Source: an uncultured Faecalibacterium sp. (GTDB lineage Bacteria; Bacillota; Clostridia; Oscillospirales; Ruminococcaceae). Taken from it: a stretch of DNA of 32,115 bases. Of the stretch, positions 7,478 through 15,746 are shown piece by piece. The DNA is taken from contig CAAHET010000065.1 in assembly GCA_900772565.1 (NCBI GenBank), forward strand, positions 1 through 32,115. The letters are read 5' to 3'. A model generated the notes under the pieces. The model worked only from the letters and a program-made list of their open reading frames with translations, ran no database searches and had not been told where the DNA came from. Position 1 is the stretch's first letter. Each line of letters opens with the position of its first letter. Position numbers and translations under genes: made by a program.

Positions 7478-8035
7478 ATGAAAAAAATCATCGCCGCCCT
7501 GCTGGCAGGGCTGACCCTGTTTACTTTGGTGGGCTGCTCCGGCGGCAGCAAGGCCGACAGCTCCACCCCCAAGGACTACTCCCAGATTATCCACGATGCC
7601 CGCAGCGACGAGGACAACGAGTACGATATGATCTTTACCAAGGGCGAGGACGGCAAGTTTACTGCCATTGACGGTTACAGCGCCGAGTACGAGGCTGACC
7701 AGCTGAACGAGGAGATCCGGGACATCCTGATGCCCCCGCTGAATTTGGAGGACGGCCAGTACACCGCCTTTGCCGCCAGCATTTCCAGCATGATGGTGCG
7801 CAGCTACGCTGTTGCCATCGTGAAGCCTGCCGAGGGCAAGACCGATGAGGTAAAGGCCGCACTGGAAGCCTATGTTGCAAGCGAGCAGCAGTCCATGGAG
7901 CACTATCTGGAGGATCAGTACCTTGTGGCTAAGGCCGCTACCGTCACCGTAGCCCCCACCGGCGAGGTGGTTCTGGTCTGCGCCGAGGATCACGACACCA
8001 TTCTGGCCAACATTGAAAAGGCTCTGTCCGCATAA
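7478..8035 (+). CDS. Secreted lipoprotein, DUF4358-like
   Basis: 185 residues. A short basic start and hydrophobic core lead to the lipobox LVGC with the lipidated cysteine at residue 20, followed by a Gly/Ser linker, so the protein is anchored on the outer face of the membrane. The body, with SSMMVRSYAVAIVKPAEG then a helix (about 120-145) and a final strand/helix pair ending in ANIEKALS, resembles DUF4358 lipoproteins of clostridia, whose function is unknown. I chose the ATG at 7478 because it begins the signal peptide and has AAAGGA upstream; the frame is open further 5' but that part is not protein-like. A terminator follows at 8046. The position behind an Lrp regulator hints at amino-acid-responsive expression only. 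Confidence 0.8.
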   Translation: MKKIIAALLAGLTLFTLVGCSGGSKADSSTPKDYSQIIHDARSDEDNEYDMIFTKGEDGKFTAIDGYSAEYEADQLNEEIRDILMPPLNLEDGQYTAFAASISSMMVRSYAVAIVKPAEGKTDEVKAALEAYVASEQQSMEHYLEDQYLVAKAATVTVAPTGEVVLVCAEDHDTILANIEKALSA

Positions 8036-8045
8036 AATGTTTTTA

Positions 8046-8080
8046 GAAGCCGCACTCTGTACAGGGTGCGGTTTCTTTTT
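8046..8080 (+). terminator. Terminator of the lipoprotein gene
   Basis: 13-bp stem with two G-U pairs (8046-8058 with 8063-8075), loop GTAC, then TTTTT (8076-8080). Confidence 0.88.
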
Positions 8081-8091
8081 GCGGCGGGTTA

Positions 8092-8100
8092 TGCTATAAT
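8092..8100 (+). promoter_or_regulatory. Extended -10 promoter of the glycosyltransferase gene
   Basis: TGC followed by TATAAT (8095-8100). The -35 region falls in the T-run of the preceding terminator (TTTCTT, 8072-8077), so the promoter relies on the extended -10. It places the transcript start near 8107 and rules out a TTG start at 8106. Confidence 0.65.
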
Positions 8101-8135
8101 ACCCCTTGGATCTGTACATCCGCAGGAGAAAAACT

Positions 8136-9137
8136 ATGAGCAAAGCAACTATCGTCATCCCCAATATCAACGGCAAGGGCTGGCTGAAGGACTCCATCGA
8201 GTCCATCTACGCCCAGACCGAACAGGATTTTGACCTGATCGTGGTGGACAACGGTTCCACCGACGAAAGCCTTGCGCAGGCGCGCAGCTACTGCACCCGC
8301 CCCAACTTTACTCTGATCGAAAACGGACGCAACACCGGTTTTTCCTACGCAGTCAATCAGGGCATTGCCCGGGCGCAGAGCAAATATGTGGTGCTGTTCA
8401 ACAACGACGCCTTTGCCGAGCCGCAGTGGCTGGCCGAGCTTTTGCGCACCGCTGATGCCGACCCCAAAATCTTTGCGGTGCAAAGCCTGATGATCCGGCA
8501 CTTTGAACGGGAACTGGCCGACGATGCCGGGGACTATGTAACATGGATGGGCTTTGCCTGCAAGACCGGCGATGGCCGCCGCGTCAGCCGCTACACCAAG
8601 CAAAAGCGCATTTTCTCGGCCTGCGGCGGCGCAGCGCTGTACCGCAAAAGCATTCTGGACGAGATCGGCGGCTTTGACGAAAACTTTTTTGCCTACTTTG
8701 AGGACGTAGACCTGAGCTGGCGCGCCAACAATGCCGGTTACAAAAATGTGCTCTGCCCCGCCGCCAAGTGCTACCACATCTGCGGTGCCAGCACCGGCGC
8801 AGTGCGCTACAACGCCTTTAAAAGCCAGCAGAGCGGCCGCAACAGCATTCTGCTGCCGCTCAAAAACGAGCCGCTGCTGATGCTGGTGCTCAACTTTATC
8901 CCGCTGGCGCTGGGCTATCTGCTCAAGTGCTACAAGTTCCACAAACAGGGCTTTGGCGAGGCTTGGGACAAGGGTATGCACGAGGCCTTTGCCCTGCTCA
9001 AAGCGGGCAAGCTGGGCAAGCGTCCCTTCCGCCTGAAAGACCTGCCCAACTATATCCTGATGGAGCTGTGGATGATCTGGAACATGGTGCCCTACCTGTG
9101 GTATCGGCTGGTGGTGGTACGGTTCGATTTGAAATAA
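8136..9137 (+). CDS. Family 2 glycosyltransferase, rhamnosyltransferase-like
   Basis: 333 residues. Motifs in order: TIVIPNINGKGWL near the start, donor-binding VVDNGSTDES, the metal-binding NNDAF (about residue 89), and the catalytic acidic segment GGFDENFFAYFEDVDLSWR (about 177-195). This set is typical of WbbL-like GT2 enzymes that add rhamnose or related sugars to lipid-linked glycans. A hydrophobic stretch (about 246-270) and a Trp/Tyr-rich C-terminus suggest membrane association. The ATG at 8136 has AGGAG seven bases upstream. The gene stands alone between terminators, apart from the polysaccharide cluster at the left edge. The actual sugar is not known. Confidence 0.9.
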   Translation: MSKATIVIPNINGKGWLKDSIESIYAQTEQDFDLIVVDNGSTDESLAQARSYCTRPNFTLIENGRNTGFSYAVNQGIARAQSKYVVLFNNDAFAEPQWLAELLRTADADPKIFAVQSLMIRHFERELADDAGDYVTWMGFACKTGDGRRVSRYTKQKRIFSACGGAALYRKSILDEIGGFDENFFAYFEDVDLSWRANNAGYKNVLCPAAKCYHICGASTGAVRYNAFKSQQSGRNSILLPLKNEPLLMLVLNFIPLALGYLLKCYKFHKQGFGEAWDKGMHEAFALLKAGKLGKRPFRLKDLPNYILMELWMIWNMVPYLWYRLVVVRFDLK

Positions 9138-9146
9138 AATGCGCAA

Positions 9147-9186
9147 AAACACCCGACTGTGAAAGCAAACTCACAGTCGGGTGTTT
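9147..9186. terminator. Bidirectional terminator between convergent genes
   Basis: A perfect 16-bp stem (9147-9162 with 9171-9186), 8-base loop, with AAA/TTT at the stem base. It lies between the plus-strand glycosyltransferase and the minus-strand gene ending at 9198 and can serve both. Confidence 0.85.
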
Positions 9187-9197
9187 CCATTTACATT

Positions 9198-10106
9198 TTA
9201 CGCTGCGGTGCTGGCGGCATCCTCAGCGGCAGGGGATTCTGCCACAGCGCTGTCGGTGCCTGCTTCTGCCTGCACCTCCGGCTGCACAGCCGAGGCAGCA
9301 GCCGAATCTGCCGCAGCGGAATCTCCGGCAGTGGCCAGAATGGCGTCCTGCACATCGCTTTCCGCCATAGGCTCCGGTTGCGCGGCAGCAGAGCTTGCTG
9401 CGCTTTCGGGTTTGGTCTCGCTCTCGGTCAGGCCGGTCAGATACCAGCTGCCGCTCTGGCGCTCGAACAGATAATCCATATACTTGGTGGGGGTGTCCGA
9501 GGAGGGGTTGATAATGCTGTCGTCCGCGCTGGCGGTGGGGATATAGCCCACAGTGACGTGCAGCTTGCCGCTGCGCTTGAACAGCTTGACCACGGTGGCG
9601 CGGTAGTAGCCCACCGTACCGGTGATGGGGATCTTGTAGCACTGGGTGGTCTCGTCAAACTCGACGGTCATATCCTCCATGTCAAAGCTGCGGTGGGTCA
9701 GCTTGAAGCCGGGGCCCAACAGCTTTGCCAGATAGGCGTCCACCTCCACCGAAGGCAGCAGCAGCTGCTCGGTCTCGGGGTCGGTGTTGTAGTTCTCAAA
9801 GCCGCCCTGCGTCTCCTGAATGCTGTACACGCAGCCCCATACGGCTGCTTCCCGCAGGGTCAAATCGTCGATGTTCTCAATGCCATCAAAGGGCATAGGG
9901 TCGAACAATACCAAGCCTTCAAGCTTGTCCTCATATTCCTGCTTTTGTGCGGTATCGTCAAACAGGTTTGCCACAAGGCCCACACCGGCCCGCAGCACCG
10001 TGATGAACCCGATAAGCACCAGCACCGTGATCAGCAGACCCAAGGTCTGCCGCCAGCGGCGGCGCTTGATCCGGGCGTGTTCTTCCGGGGTGATCGTATT
10101 TTTCAT
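9198..10106 (-). CDS. Unknown single-pass membrane protein with Ala-rich tail
   Basis: 302 residues; I do not recognise the family. Residues 1-20 are cytoplasmic and basic (IKRRRWRQ), then one membrane helix at about 21-45, then an outer domain (about 50-240) with a strand-rich pattern and a TGTVGYYRATVVKLF segment. The tail (about 245-302) is low complexity, rich in Ala, Ser, Glu and Pro, and probably disordered. I start at the ATG at 10106 with GGGAG upstream; an in-frame ATG at 10154 overlaps the -10 box of a good promoter and is excluded. Topology suggests an anchored outer-face protein such as a conjugal-type or NTF2-like domain protein, but this is a guess. Confidence 0.75.
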   Translation of the reverse strand: MKNTITPEEHARIKRRRWRQTLGLLITVLVLIGFITVLRAGVGLVANLFDDTAQKQEYEDKLEGLVLFDPMPFDGIENIDDLTLREAAVWGCVYSIQETQGGFENYNTDPETEQLLLPSVEVDAYLAKLLGPGFKLTHRSFDMEDMTVEFDETTQCYKIPITGTVGYYRATVVKLFKRSGKLHVTVGYIPTASADDSIINPSSDTPTKYMDYLFERQSGSWYLTGLTESETKPESAASSAAAQPEPMAESDVQDAILATAGDSAAADSAAASAVQPEVQAEAGTDSAVAESPAAEDAASTAA

Positions 10107-10142
10107 TGGTCTGAGTCTCCCAAAGTTTTTTGTCTGCCTAAC

Positions 10143-10171
10143 AGTATACCACATCTGGCCGCAGAGTGCAA
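10143..10171 (-). promoter_or_regulatory. Promoter of the membrane protein gene
   Basis: Minus strand TTGCAC (10166-10171), 17 bases, TATACT (10143-10148). Transcription would start near 10136, thirty bases before the ATG at 10106. Confidence 0.7.
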
Positions 10172-10208
10172 AACCTGTACCGGTGGTTTTTTTGTGAAAG
10201 CAGGCTTT

Positions 10209-10550
10209 TTATTCCCAGTCCTTCCATATCTCGGGCTGGTAGCCCACGGTGGCCTTGCGTCCGTTGCGCACGATGGGGGTCTTGAACAGCTGCTGGTTTT
10301 CAAACAGCTTGTCCTCCTTCTGCCAGTCCACCAGTGCGTCCAGCAGTGCAAGGGTCTGCTTGTCCTTTGCCGCCGGGTCAACCAGCTTATCCCAGCCGCC
10401 CAAGGCACGCGCCACGTTATCAAACTCGCCCCGGCTCATGCCCTTTTCCTTCAGGTCGATCATCTGGAACTTAATGCCGCGCTCCTTAAAATAGCGCTGC
10501 GCCTTTTTGGTATCAAAACACTTGCTCGTGCCAAAGATCTGGATATTCAT
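10209..10550 (-). CDS. ArsC/Spx-fold (YffB-like) protein
   Basis: 113 residues, the usual size of the ArsC/Spx family. The N-terminus MNIQIFGTSKCFDTKKAQRY holds a single active-site-type cysteine (C11) followed by a Lys-rich helix; the second Cys of the Spx CXXC switch is absent (C-F-D-T). The C-terminal part LFKTPIVRNGRKATVGY is the cis-Pro loop and strand typical of the fold. Members are thioredoxin-fold reductases or RNA-polymerase-binding regulators. Lack of the CXXC argues against a classical redox-switch Spx, and no ars genes are nearby, so arsenate reduction is doubtful. A very good AGGAGGAG precedes the ATG. A TACAAT (-10 candidate, 10583-10588) lies upstream with a poor -35. Confidence 0.88.
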   Translation of the reverse strand: MNIQIFGTSKCFDTKKAQRYFKERGIKFQMIDLKEKGMSRGEFDNVARALGGWDKLVDPAAKDKQTLALLDALVDWQKEDKLFENQQLFKTPIVRNGRKATVGYQPEIWKDWE

Positions 10551-10662
10551 CTTATCTCCTCCTGCCGGTTCCCGGCGGTCTTATTGTACCACACCGCAAA
10601 CCGCTTGCATAGGCATAATTTGCGGCAAAACGGGCAATGCTTTCCGCAAAGGAGGTGTTTGC

Positions 10663-10851
10663 ATGAATGCATTCGTAGACCCTGAGCTGTGCATCGGCTG
10701 TACCCAGTGCGCCGGGCTGTGCCCTGCTGTGTTCCGCATGGAGGGGGTTCTGGCTGTGGCAGAGCCCGGCCCCATCCCGCCGGAGGAGGTGCCGCAGGCT
10801 GTCACCGCAGCCCAGAGCTGCCCGGTAAGTGCCATCCGCATCGAGGAGTAA
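10663..10851 (+). CDS. Small [4Fe-4S] ferredoxin
   Basis: 62 residues. The cluster motif CIGCTQCAGLCP is followed 40 residues later by a final QSCPVSAI, the layout of monocluster ferredoxins (C-x2-C-x2-C ... C-P). The extra Cys in AGLCP is like that of some Desulfovibrio ferredoxins and could allow a 3Fe/4Fe change. It is acidic and soluble, a cytoplasmic electron carrier. AAAGGAGG lies seven bases before the ATG at 10663, which is why I reject the longer open frame from 10507. It is divergent from the ArsC-like gene and followed by its own terminator. The partner is unknown; the activase system at 21922-24861 would need such a low-potential donor, but it is not adjacent. Confidence 0.93.
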   Translation: MNAFVDPELCIGCTQCAGLCPAVFRMEGVLAVAEPGPIPPEEVPQAVTAAQSCPVSAIRIEE

Positions 10852-10865
10852 GCCCCGGCACCGGC

Positions 10866-10899
10866 AAGGCTGCTGCACAGCGTGTGCGGCAGCTTTTTT
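10866..10899 (+). terminator. Terminator of the ferredoxin gene
   Basis: Stem GCTGCTGCACA (10869-10879) with TGTGCGGCAGC (10883-10893), one T-G pair, 3-base loop, then six T (10894-10899); three A upstream extend the stem. Confidence 0.9.
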
Positions 10900-10907
10900 G
10901 CGGCAAG

Positions 10908-11009
10908 ACGATTTAAAATGCCCTCCGCGCTGCTCTGGGCATAGGCAGCGGAAGAACATTATAAATTATGCGATCGTCACGGCTTACGAGCCGTGACGAT
11001 CGCATTTTT
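10908..11009 (+). repeat. Intergenic pseudoknot-plus-hairpin repeat, copy A
   Basis: First of three copies (others at 15590-15695 minus and 16669-16757 plus). A core from ACGATT to GCGGAA (10908-10953) contains ATGCCC (10918-10923) complementary to GGGCAT (10937-10942) and, interleaved, TCCGC (10924-10928) complementary to GCGGA (10948-10952). The order a-b-a'-b' is that of an H-type pseudoknot. An AT-rich spacer leads to a perfect 17-bp hairpin (10968-10984 with 10989-11005) with loop TACG and TTTT after it, so this copy ends like an intrinsic terminator. It sits between the ferredoxin terminator and the polA promoter. Confidence 0.75.
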
Positions 11010-11081
11010 ACGAGAGATGACATCACGAAAAGCAGCCGTTTCTCTTTTTTGCGCAAAAAGTTCCCGCACGGTACGGTTTTG

Positions 11082-11090
11082 TGCTATACT
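11082..11090 (+). promoter_or_regulatory. Extended -10 promoter of the polA operon
   Basis: TGC then TATACT (11085-11090). The -35 match is weak (TTCCCG at 11061-11066, 18-base spacer). The start near 11097 gives a leader of about 30 bases. Confidence 0.6.
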
Positions 11091-11126
11091 ATAAGATGTG
11101 AAATTACGCAACGGAGGAACTGCATT

Positions 11127-13700
11127 ATGCGTTTACTGGTCATTGACGGCAACAGCATTGCCAACCGCGCTTTTTACGGCATCAAGCTGCTGACCACCAA
11201 GGACGGACGTTATACCAACGCCATCTATGGCTTTTTGAACATTCTGCTCTCCCTGCTCAAGGAGTGCCAGCCGGACGAGGTGGCTGTGGCTTTTGACCTG
11301 AAAGCCCCCACCTTCCGGCATAAAATGTACGATGGCTACAAGGCCACCCGCCACGCCATGCCTGAGGAGCTAGCACAGCAGATGCCGGTGCTCAAGCAGC
11401 TGCTGGCAGATCTTGGCTACCGCACCGTTACCGCCGAGGGCTGGGAGGCGGACGATATTCTGGGCACGCTGGCCGCTGCCTGCGCCGCCCGCAAGGACGA
11501 CTGCTTCCTTGCCACCGGAGACCGCGACAGCCTGCAGCTGGTAAGTGAGACTACCACCGTGCTGCTGGCCGCCACCGTAATGGGACGCAGCAAGACCGTG
11601 GTGATGGACGAGGACGCCATTCAAGAAAAATACGGCCTTGCGCCCAAGCAGCTTATCGAGGTGAAGAGCCTGATGGGCGACACCTCGGATAACATCCCCG
11701 GCGTGAAGGGCATCGGCGAAAAGACCGCTCTCTCGCTGGTGCAGGCCTTCGGCTCGCTGGAGGGCGTATACGAAAACATTGATGACAAGCGCATCAAGCC
11801 CAAGCAGCGGGAGCATTTGTTGGAAGATAGATCCATGGCTGAGCTGAGCCACACGCTGGGCACTATCCGCACCGATGCCCCCATCGACACCGCCGAGGGT
11901 TCCTACACCGTGGGCGAGGGCAACAAGCCCGCCGCCGTACGGCTTTTGCAGGAATTGGAGATCCACTCCCTGATCCCCCGGTTCGGGCTGGACGGCGTAG
12001 CGCCGGAAGCCGCCGCCGAGGAACAGGCTGTGGAGCTGCCGGAGGCTGAGATTGCTTCCCTGCCCCTGACCCCCGCCGGACACTATCTGGTGGCCGCCCG
12101 CCCCGCCGTTACCGGCAAGCAGGGTTCCCGCAACGTGGTATTGCAGCTGGAAAGCTGGTACGCCGTGCAGGACACCACCGTCTACCCGCTGGAGGACGCC
12201 GACCTGCTGCGGCTGCTGGACAATGCTGATGTGACGCTGGATGTGTTCAACGCTGCGCCCCTGTACGCCAAAGCCATGGCTGCCGGCGGCTGGGGCAGCA
12301 GCATCGTCTGGGACGGCAAGCTGGCCGCTTATCTGCTGGACGCTTCTGCCTCCAAGTACCAGATCAGCGAGCTGATCCCCGCCTACAAGGCCGCTGCCGC
12401 CTTTACCTGCACCGATTACCCGGACGCCGGGCGGCTGGCCGACCTGTTTACCCTGATGAAGGCTGAGATCACCGCCTGCGGCGAGGATGCGCTGTACAAC
12501 GAGATCGAGTTCCCGCTGGCACAGGTGCTGGCCGATATGACCCGCACCGGCGTGTTGGTGGATAAGGACGGCATCGAGCAGTTCGGCGTAAAGCTGCGGG
12601 AGGAGCTGGAACAGGTGCTGACCCGCATCCACATGGAGACCGGCAGCGCCACCTTCAACCCCAACAGCCCTAAGCAGCTGGGCGAGATGCTGTTCGACAC
12701 TATGGGTCTGCCCCACGGCAAAAAGACCCAGCGCGGCTGGTCTACCGATGCCGAAACGCTGGAAAGCCTGCGCGAGTACCCGCTGGTGGAGGATGTTTTG
12801 CAGTACCGCGCCTACCAGAAGCTGAACTCCACCTATGTGGAGGGTCTGCTCAAGGTCATTGGCGAGGACGGGCGCATCCACTCCACCTTCAACCAGACCG
12901 AAGCCCGCACCGGACGGCTCTCTTCCGATAACCCCAACCTGCAGAACATCCCCATCCGCACCGAGCTGGGCAGCCAGCTGCGCGCCTACTTTGTTGCAAA
13001 GCCGGGCTGTGTGCTGGTGGACGCGGATTACAGCCAGATCGAGCTGCGCATTCTGGCACACATCACCGGAGACGAACACATGCAGCAGGCCTTTTTGAAC
13101 GGCGACGACATCCACCGCAGCACCGCCGCCAAGATCTACGGCATCCCGCAGAGCGAGGTGACGCCCCGGCTGCGCTCCTCTGCCAAGGCCATCAACTTTG
13201 GCATCATGTACGGCAAGGGCGCGTACAGCCTTTCCAAGGATATCGGCGTGACCGTGAAGGAGGCAGATGCCTTCCTCAAGAACTATCTGGCAGCCTTCCC
13301 CAGCGTGAGCGGCTATATGGACAAAACCATTGCGGATGCCAAGGCAAACGGCTATGTGTCCACCCTGTTCGGCCGCCGCCGCACCCTGCCGGAGCTGGCC
13401 AGCACCAACTTCAATGTGCGTGCCAGCGGCGAGCGCATGGCACGCAACACCCCCATTCAGGGCACCGCTGCGGACGTGATCAAGCTGGCCATGGTGCGGG
13501 TGTGGAAGCGCTTGCGGGACGAAAAAATGGCCAGCCGCCTGATTTTGACCGTCCACGATGAACTGATCGTGGAGGCCCCGGAGGCGGAGGCTGAACAGGC
13601 TGCCCGCATCCTGCGGGAGGAAATGGAAGGCTGCGTGCAGTACGCGGTGCCCCTGAGCACCGATGTGCACGCAGGCAAAAACTGGCTGGAGGCACACTAA
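11127..13700 (+). CDS. polA: DNA polymerase I
   Basis: 857 residues, near the usual length. Residues 1-290 form the 5' nuclease, with LLVIDGNSIANRAF at the start, EGWEADDILG and the helix-hairpin-helix GDTSDNIPGVKGIGEKT near 184-200. The middle (about 315-480) corresponds to the 3'-5' exonuclease, but I cannot find the catalytic DxE pair, so proofreading is probably lost, as in many Firmicutes. The polymerase domain has motif A with D632/D634 (VDADYSQIELR), motif B (RSSAKAINFGIMYGKG) and motif C TVHDE at 808-812. GGAGG lies nine bases before the ATG at 11127; the frame is open upstream but passes through the repeat hairpin and promoter. tsaD follows after one base. Confidence 0.97.
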   Translation: MRLLVIDGNSIANRAFYGIKLLTTKDGRYTNAIYGFLNILLSLLKECQPDEVAVAFDLKAPTFRHKMYDGYKATRHAMPEELAQQMPVLKQLLADLGYRTVTAEGWEADDILGTLAAACAARKDDCFLATGDRDSLQLVSETTTVLLAATVMGRSKTVVMDEDAIQEKYGLAPKQLIEVKSLMGDTSDNIPGVKGIGEKTALSLVQAFGSLEGVYENIDDKRIKPKQREHLLEDRSMAELSHTLGTIRTDAPIDTAEGSYTVGEGNKPAAVRLLQELEIHSLIPRFGLDGVAPEAAAEEQAVELPEAEIASLPLTPAGHYLVAARPAVTGKQGSRNVVLQLESWYAVQDTTVYPLEDADLLRLLDNADVTLDVFNAAPLYAKAMAAGGWGSSIVWDGKLAAYLLDASASKYQISELIPAYKAAAAFTCTDYPDAGRLADLFTLMKAEITACGEDALYNEIEFPLAQVLADMTRTGVLVDKDGIEQFGVKLREELEQVLTRIHMETGSATFNPNSPKQLGEMLFDTMGLPHGKKTQRGWSTDAETLESLREYPLVEDVLQYRAYQKLNSTYVEGLLKVIGEDGRIHSTFNQTEARTGRLSSDNPNLQNIPIRTELGSQLRAYFVAKPGCVLVDADYSQIELRILAHITGDEHMQQAFLNGDDIHRSTAAKIYGIPQSEVTPRLRSSAKAINFGIMYGKGAYSLSKDIGVTVKEADAFLKNYLAAFPSVSGYMDKTIADAKANGYVSTLFGRRRTLPELASTNFNVRASGERMARNTPIQGTAADVIKLAMVRVWKRLRDEKMASRLILTVHDELIVEAPEAEAEQAARILREEMEGCVQYAVPLSTDVHAGKNWLEAH

Positions 13701-13701
13701 A

Positions 13702-14709
13702 ATGATCATTCTCGGAATCGAGTCTACCTGTGATGAGACCGCCGCTGCGCTGGTGGAGGACGGACGGCATCTATTGAGCAACGTCATCTCCACCAGCGTC
13801 AAGGAGCAGGCACTGTACGGCGGCGTTGTACCGGAGATCGCCAGCCGCCGCCACTGCGAATTTATCAGCGCCACAGTCAAAAAGGCCCTGCTGGACGCCG
13901 GTAAGACCATAGACGATGTGGACGCTGTGGCTGTCACCTTTGCGCCGGGGCTCATCGGCGCGGTACTGGTAGGCGTAAACTTTGCCAAAGGACTGGCCTA
14001 CTCTGCCGGTAAGCCGCTGGTGCCGGTGCACCATCTGCGGGGACACATTGCCGCGCTCTACCTGACCCACCCGGAGCTCAAGCCGCCCTTTTTGTGTCTG
14101 GTGGCCTCCGGCGGGCACAGCCATATTGTGGAGGTGCAGGACTACATCCACTACCACATTTTAGGCCACACGGTGGACGATGCTGCGGGCGAAGCCTTTG
14201 ACAAGGTGGCCCGCACGCTGGGTCTGCCCTACCCCGGCGGCCCCAGTGTAGCCGCTGCCGCCAAGACCGGCGACCCCAAGGCCTACCGCCTGCCGGTGCC
14301 CCATGTGGAGGGCAAATACAACGTGAGCTTTTCCGGCTTAAAGACCGCCGTGCTCAACGAGGTGAACAAGGCGCAGATGAAGGGCGAGGAAGTGAACGTA
14401 CCCGACCTTGCCGCCAGCTTTCAGGAGCGCATTGCGGGCATTCTGGCCGAAAAACTGCTGCTTGCCGCTGCCGATACCGGGGCAAAACAGGTGTGCCTTG
14501 CCGGCGGCGTAGCTGCTAATGGCCGTCTGCGTCAGCTGGTGAATGACGGTGCCCAGAAGCTGGGTGCAAAGGTCTATCTGCCGGAGCTGAAGTTCTGCGG
14601 CGACAACGGTGCCATGATCGCGGCACAGGGCTACTACCAGTACATTGCCGGACACACCGCCGGGCTGGAACTGAACGGCCTGCCCACCCTGCCCATCGAC
14701 TATGAATAA
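13702..14709 (+). CDS. tsaD: tRNA N6-adenosine threonylcarbamoyltransferase TsaD
   Basis: 335 residues, full length. The ASKHA-fold start MIILGIESTCDETAAAL, the metal-binding H111-x3-H115 (VHHLRGH), the ASGGHSH segment and the C-terminal GGVAANGRLR and CGDNGAMIA segments mark it as TsaD/Kae1/Gcp. It transfers threonylcarbamoyl to A37 of ANN-decoding tRNAs together with TsaB and TsaE, which are not in the window. It begins one base after the polA stop with GGAGG inside the end of polA, so the genes are one operon. The nitroreductase start lies 22 bases after its stop. Confidence 0.97.
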   Translation: MIILGIESTCDETAAALVEDGRHLLSNVISTSVKEQALYGGVVPEIASRRHCEFISATVKKALLDAGKTIDDVDAVAVTFAPGLIGAVLVGVNFAKGLAYSAGKPLVPVHHLRGHIAALYLTHPELKPPFLCLVASGGHSHIVEVQDYIHYHILGHTVDDAAGEAFDKVARTLGLPYPGGPSVAAAAKTGDPKAYRLPVPHVEGKYNVSFSGLKTAVLNEVNKAQMKGEEVNVPDLAASFQERIAGILAEKLLLAAADTGAKQVCLAGGVAANGRLRQLVNDGAQKLGAKVYLPELKFCGDNGAMIAAQGYYQYIAGHTAGLELNGLPTLPIDYE

Positions 14710-14731
14710 ACACAATACCGGAGGTGTTCCC

Positions 14732-15466
14732 ATGACCGAGCGCAACCCCATCCTGCAAAGCCTGTTCGACCGCAAGTCGGTGCGGGTGTATGAAGACAAG
14801 CCCATTCCTGCCGAGATGAAGCAGGCCATTTTGGAAGCTGCCGCACAGGCACCCTCCGCGGGCTGTCAGCAGCTGTATACCATTTTAGACATCACCGACC
14901 CGGCGCTGAAAGAAGCACTGGCCGAAAGCTGTGACCACCAGCCCTTTATTGCCAAAGCGCCGCTGGTGCTGGTGTTCTGCGCCGACTGCAAAAAGTGGTA
15001 CGACGCCTACTTAGAGGTCGGCTGCACGCCCCGCACCCCGGGTGTGGGCGATTTGATGCTGGCGGTCACGGATGCCGCCATTGCCGCCCAGAACGCCGTA
15101 GTCGCCGCCGAGAGTTTTGGTATCGGCTCGTGCTACATCGGGGACATTATGGAAAACTGTGCCACCCAGCGCAGCCTGCTGCACCTGCCGGACTATGTAT
15201 TCCCGGCAGTGATACTGGTGTTCGGCTGGCCCACCCAGCAGCAGAAGGAGCGTACAAAGCCCCAGCGCTGCGCCATGGAGCACATCGTGCACGAAAACGG
15301 CTACCGCACCATGGACGGCGCGGAGCTGCGGGACACTTTCGGCTACAAGGCCGGCAACGCGCCCTTTGAGCAGTGGTGCACCGCCTTTTGCAACCGCAAG
15401 TATAACTCCGATTTTTCCAAGGAGATGACCCGCTCGGTGGAGGAATATCTAAACCAGTTCCGCTAA
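14732..15466 (+). CDS. Nitroreductase family FMN oxidoreductase
   Basis: 244 residues. The N-terminal LFDRKSVRVYEDKPI holds the Arg/Ser/Arg set that binds FMN phosphate, followed by QAPSAGCQQL; the central AIAAQNAVVAAESFGIGSCYIG is the family's dimer-interface helix and flavin loop. These enzymes use NAD(P)H to reduce nitro, quinone or similar groups. The ATG at 14732 has GGAGG seven bases upstream; another in-frame ATG at 14702 overlaps the end of tsaD and lacks a site. It is probably the third gene of the polA-tsaD transcript. The C-terminal 60 residues, with NGYRTMDGAELRDTFG, are longer than in minimal members. The physiological substrate is unknown. Confidence 0.92.
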   Translation: MTERNPILQSLFDRKSVRVYEDKPIPAEMKQAILEAAAQAPSAGCQQLYTILDITDPALKEALAESCDHQPFIAKAPLVLVFCADCKKWYDAYLEVGCTPRTPGVGDLMLAVTDAAIAAQNAVVAAESFGIGSCYIGDIMENCATQRSLLHLPDYVFPAVILVFGWPTQQQKERTKPQRCAMEHIVHENGYRTMDGAELRDTFGYKAGNAPFEQWCTAFCNRKYNSDFSKEMTRSVEEYLNQFR

Positions 15467-15520
15467 ATCCGGCGGGCATTCTGCATTCCATTTTCACCGG
15501 GTTGAATCCGCATGGTTCTA

Positions 15521-15590
15521 TTACAGCGCAACTGTTTCCGCAGGAAACGAGCTCTGTAACTGCCGTTTCCCATCACGCCCCCTAGCGTGA
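15521..15590. other. Hairpin cluster downstream of the nitroreductase
   Basis: TTACAG (15521-15526) pairs with CTGTAA (15554-15559), enclosing GTTTCC-GCA-GGAAAC (15534-15548). A second hairpin, TCACGC (15573-15578) with GCGTGA (15585-15590), is followed by AAAA. None has a T-run on the plus strand. They may help end or protect the polA-tsaD-nitroreductase mRNA. Confidence 0.45.
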
Positions 15591-15695
15591 AAAAGTGGTT
15601 CAGAAACGTCCGCAGACGTTTCTGAACCACAAATTATTATAATAATGCTTCCGCTGAATATGCCCAGAGCGCAAGCGGAGGACATTCCAAATCGT
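15590..15695 (-). repeat. Intergenic pseudoknot-plus-hairpin repeat, copy C
   Basis: Read on the minus strand, the core runs 15695-15649 (ACGATT ... GCGGAA). Stem a is ATGTCC with GGGCAT (one G-U pair replacing a G-C of the other copies), stem b is TCCGC with GCGGA, again interleaved. An AT-rich spacer follows, then a perfect 16-bp hairpin (15615-15630 with 15595-15610) with loop TGCG on this strand and five T after it. It lies between convergent genes, downstream of the nnrD terminator. Confidence 0.75.
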
Positions 15696-15704
15696 TTCAC
15701 CCAA

Positions 15705-15746
15705 AAAAGCGGCAGCTGCACGGCGTTTTGTGCAGCTGCCGCTTTT
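15705..15746. terminator. Terminator of nnrD, usable in both directions
   Basis: A perfect 17-bp stem (15705-15721 with 15730-15746) including AAAA/TTTT at its base, 8-base loop. It starts 6 bases after the nnrD stop codon. Confidence 0.9.

Noticed and set aside
10209..10550. Naming the small thioredoxin-fold gene arsC or spx
   Set aside because: No ars genes nearby and the CXXC switch of Spx is missing, so only the fold is supported.
10968..11126. N-terminal extension of polA
   Set aside because: It would cross the repeat hairpin and the polA promoter; the ATG at 11127 has GGAGG and begins the conserved 5' nuclease strand.
11370..13988. Open frame of about 870 codons on the minus strand opposite polA
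   Set aside because: Antisense of a certain gene; composition (His, Gly, Val, Gln) is typical of shadow frames and no start signal is present.
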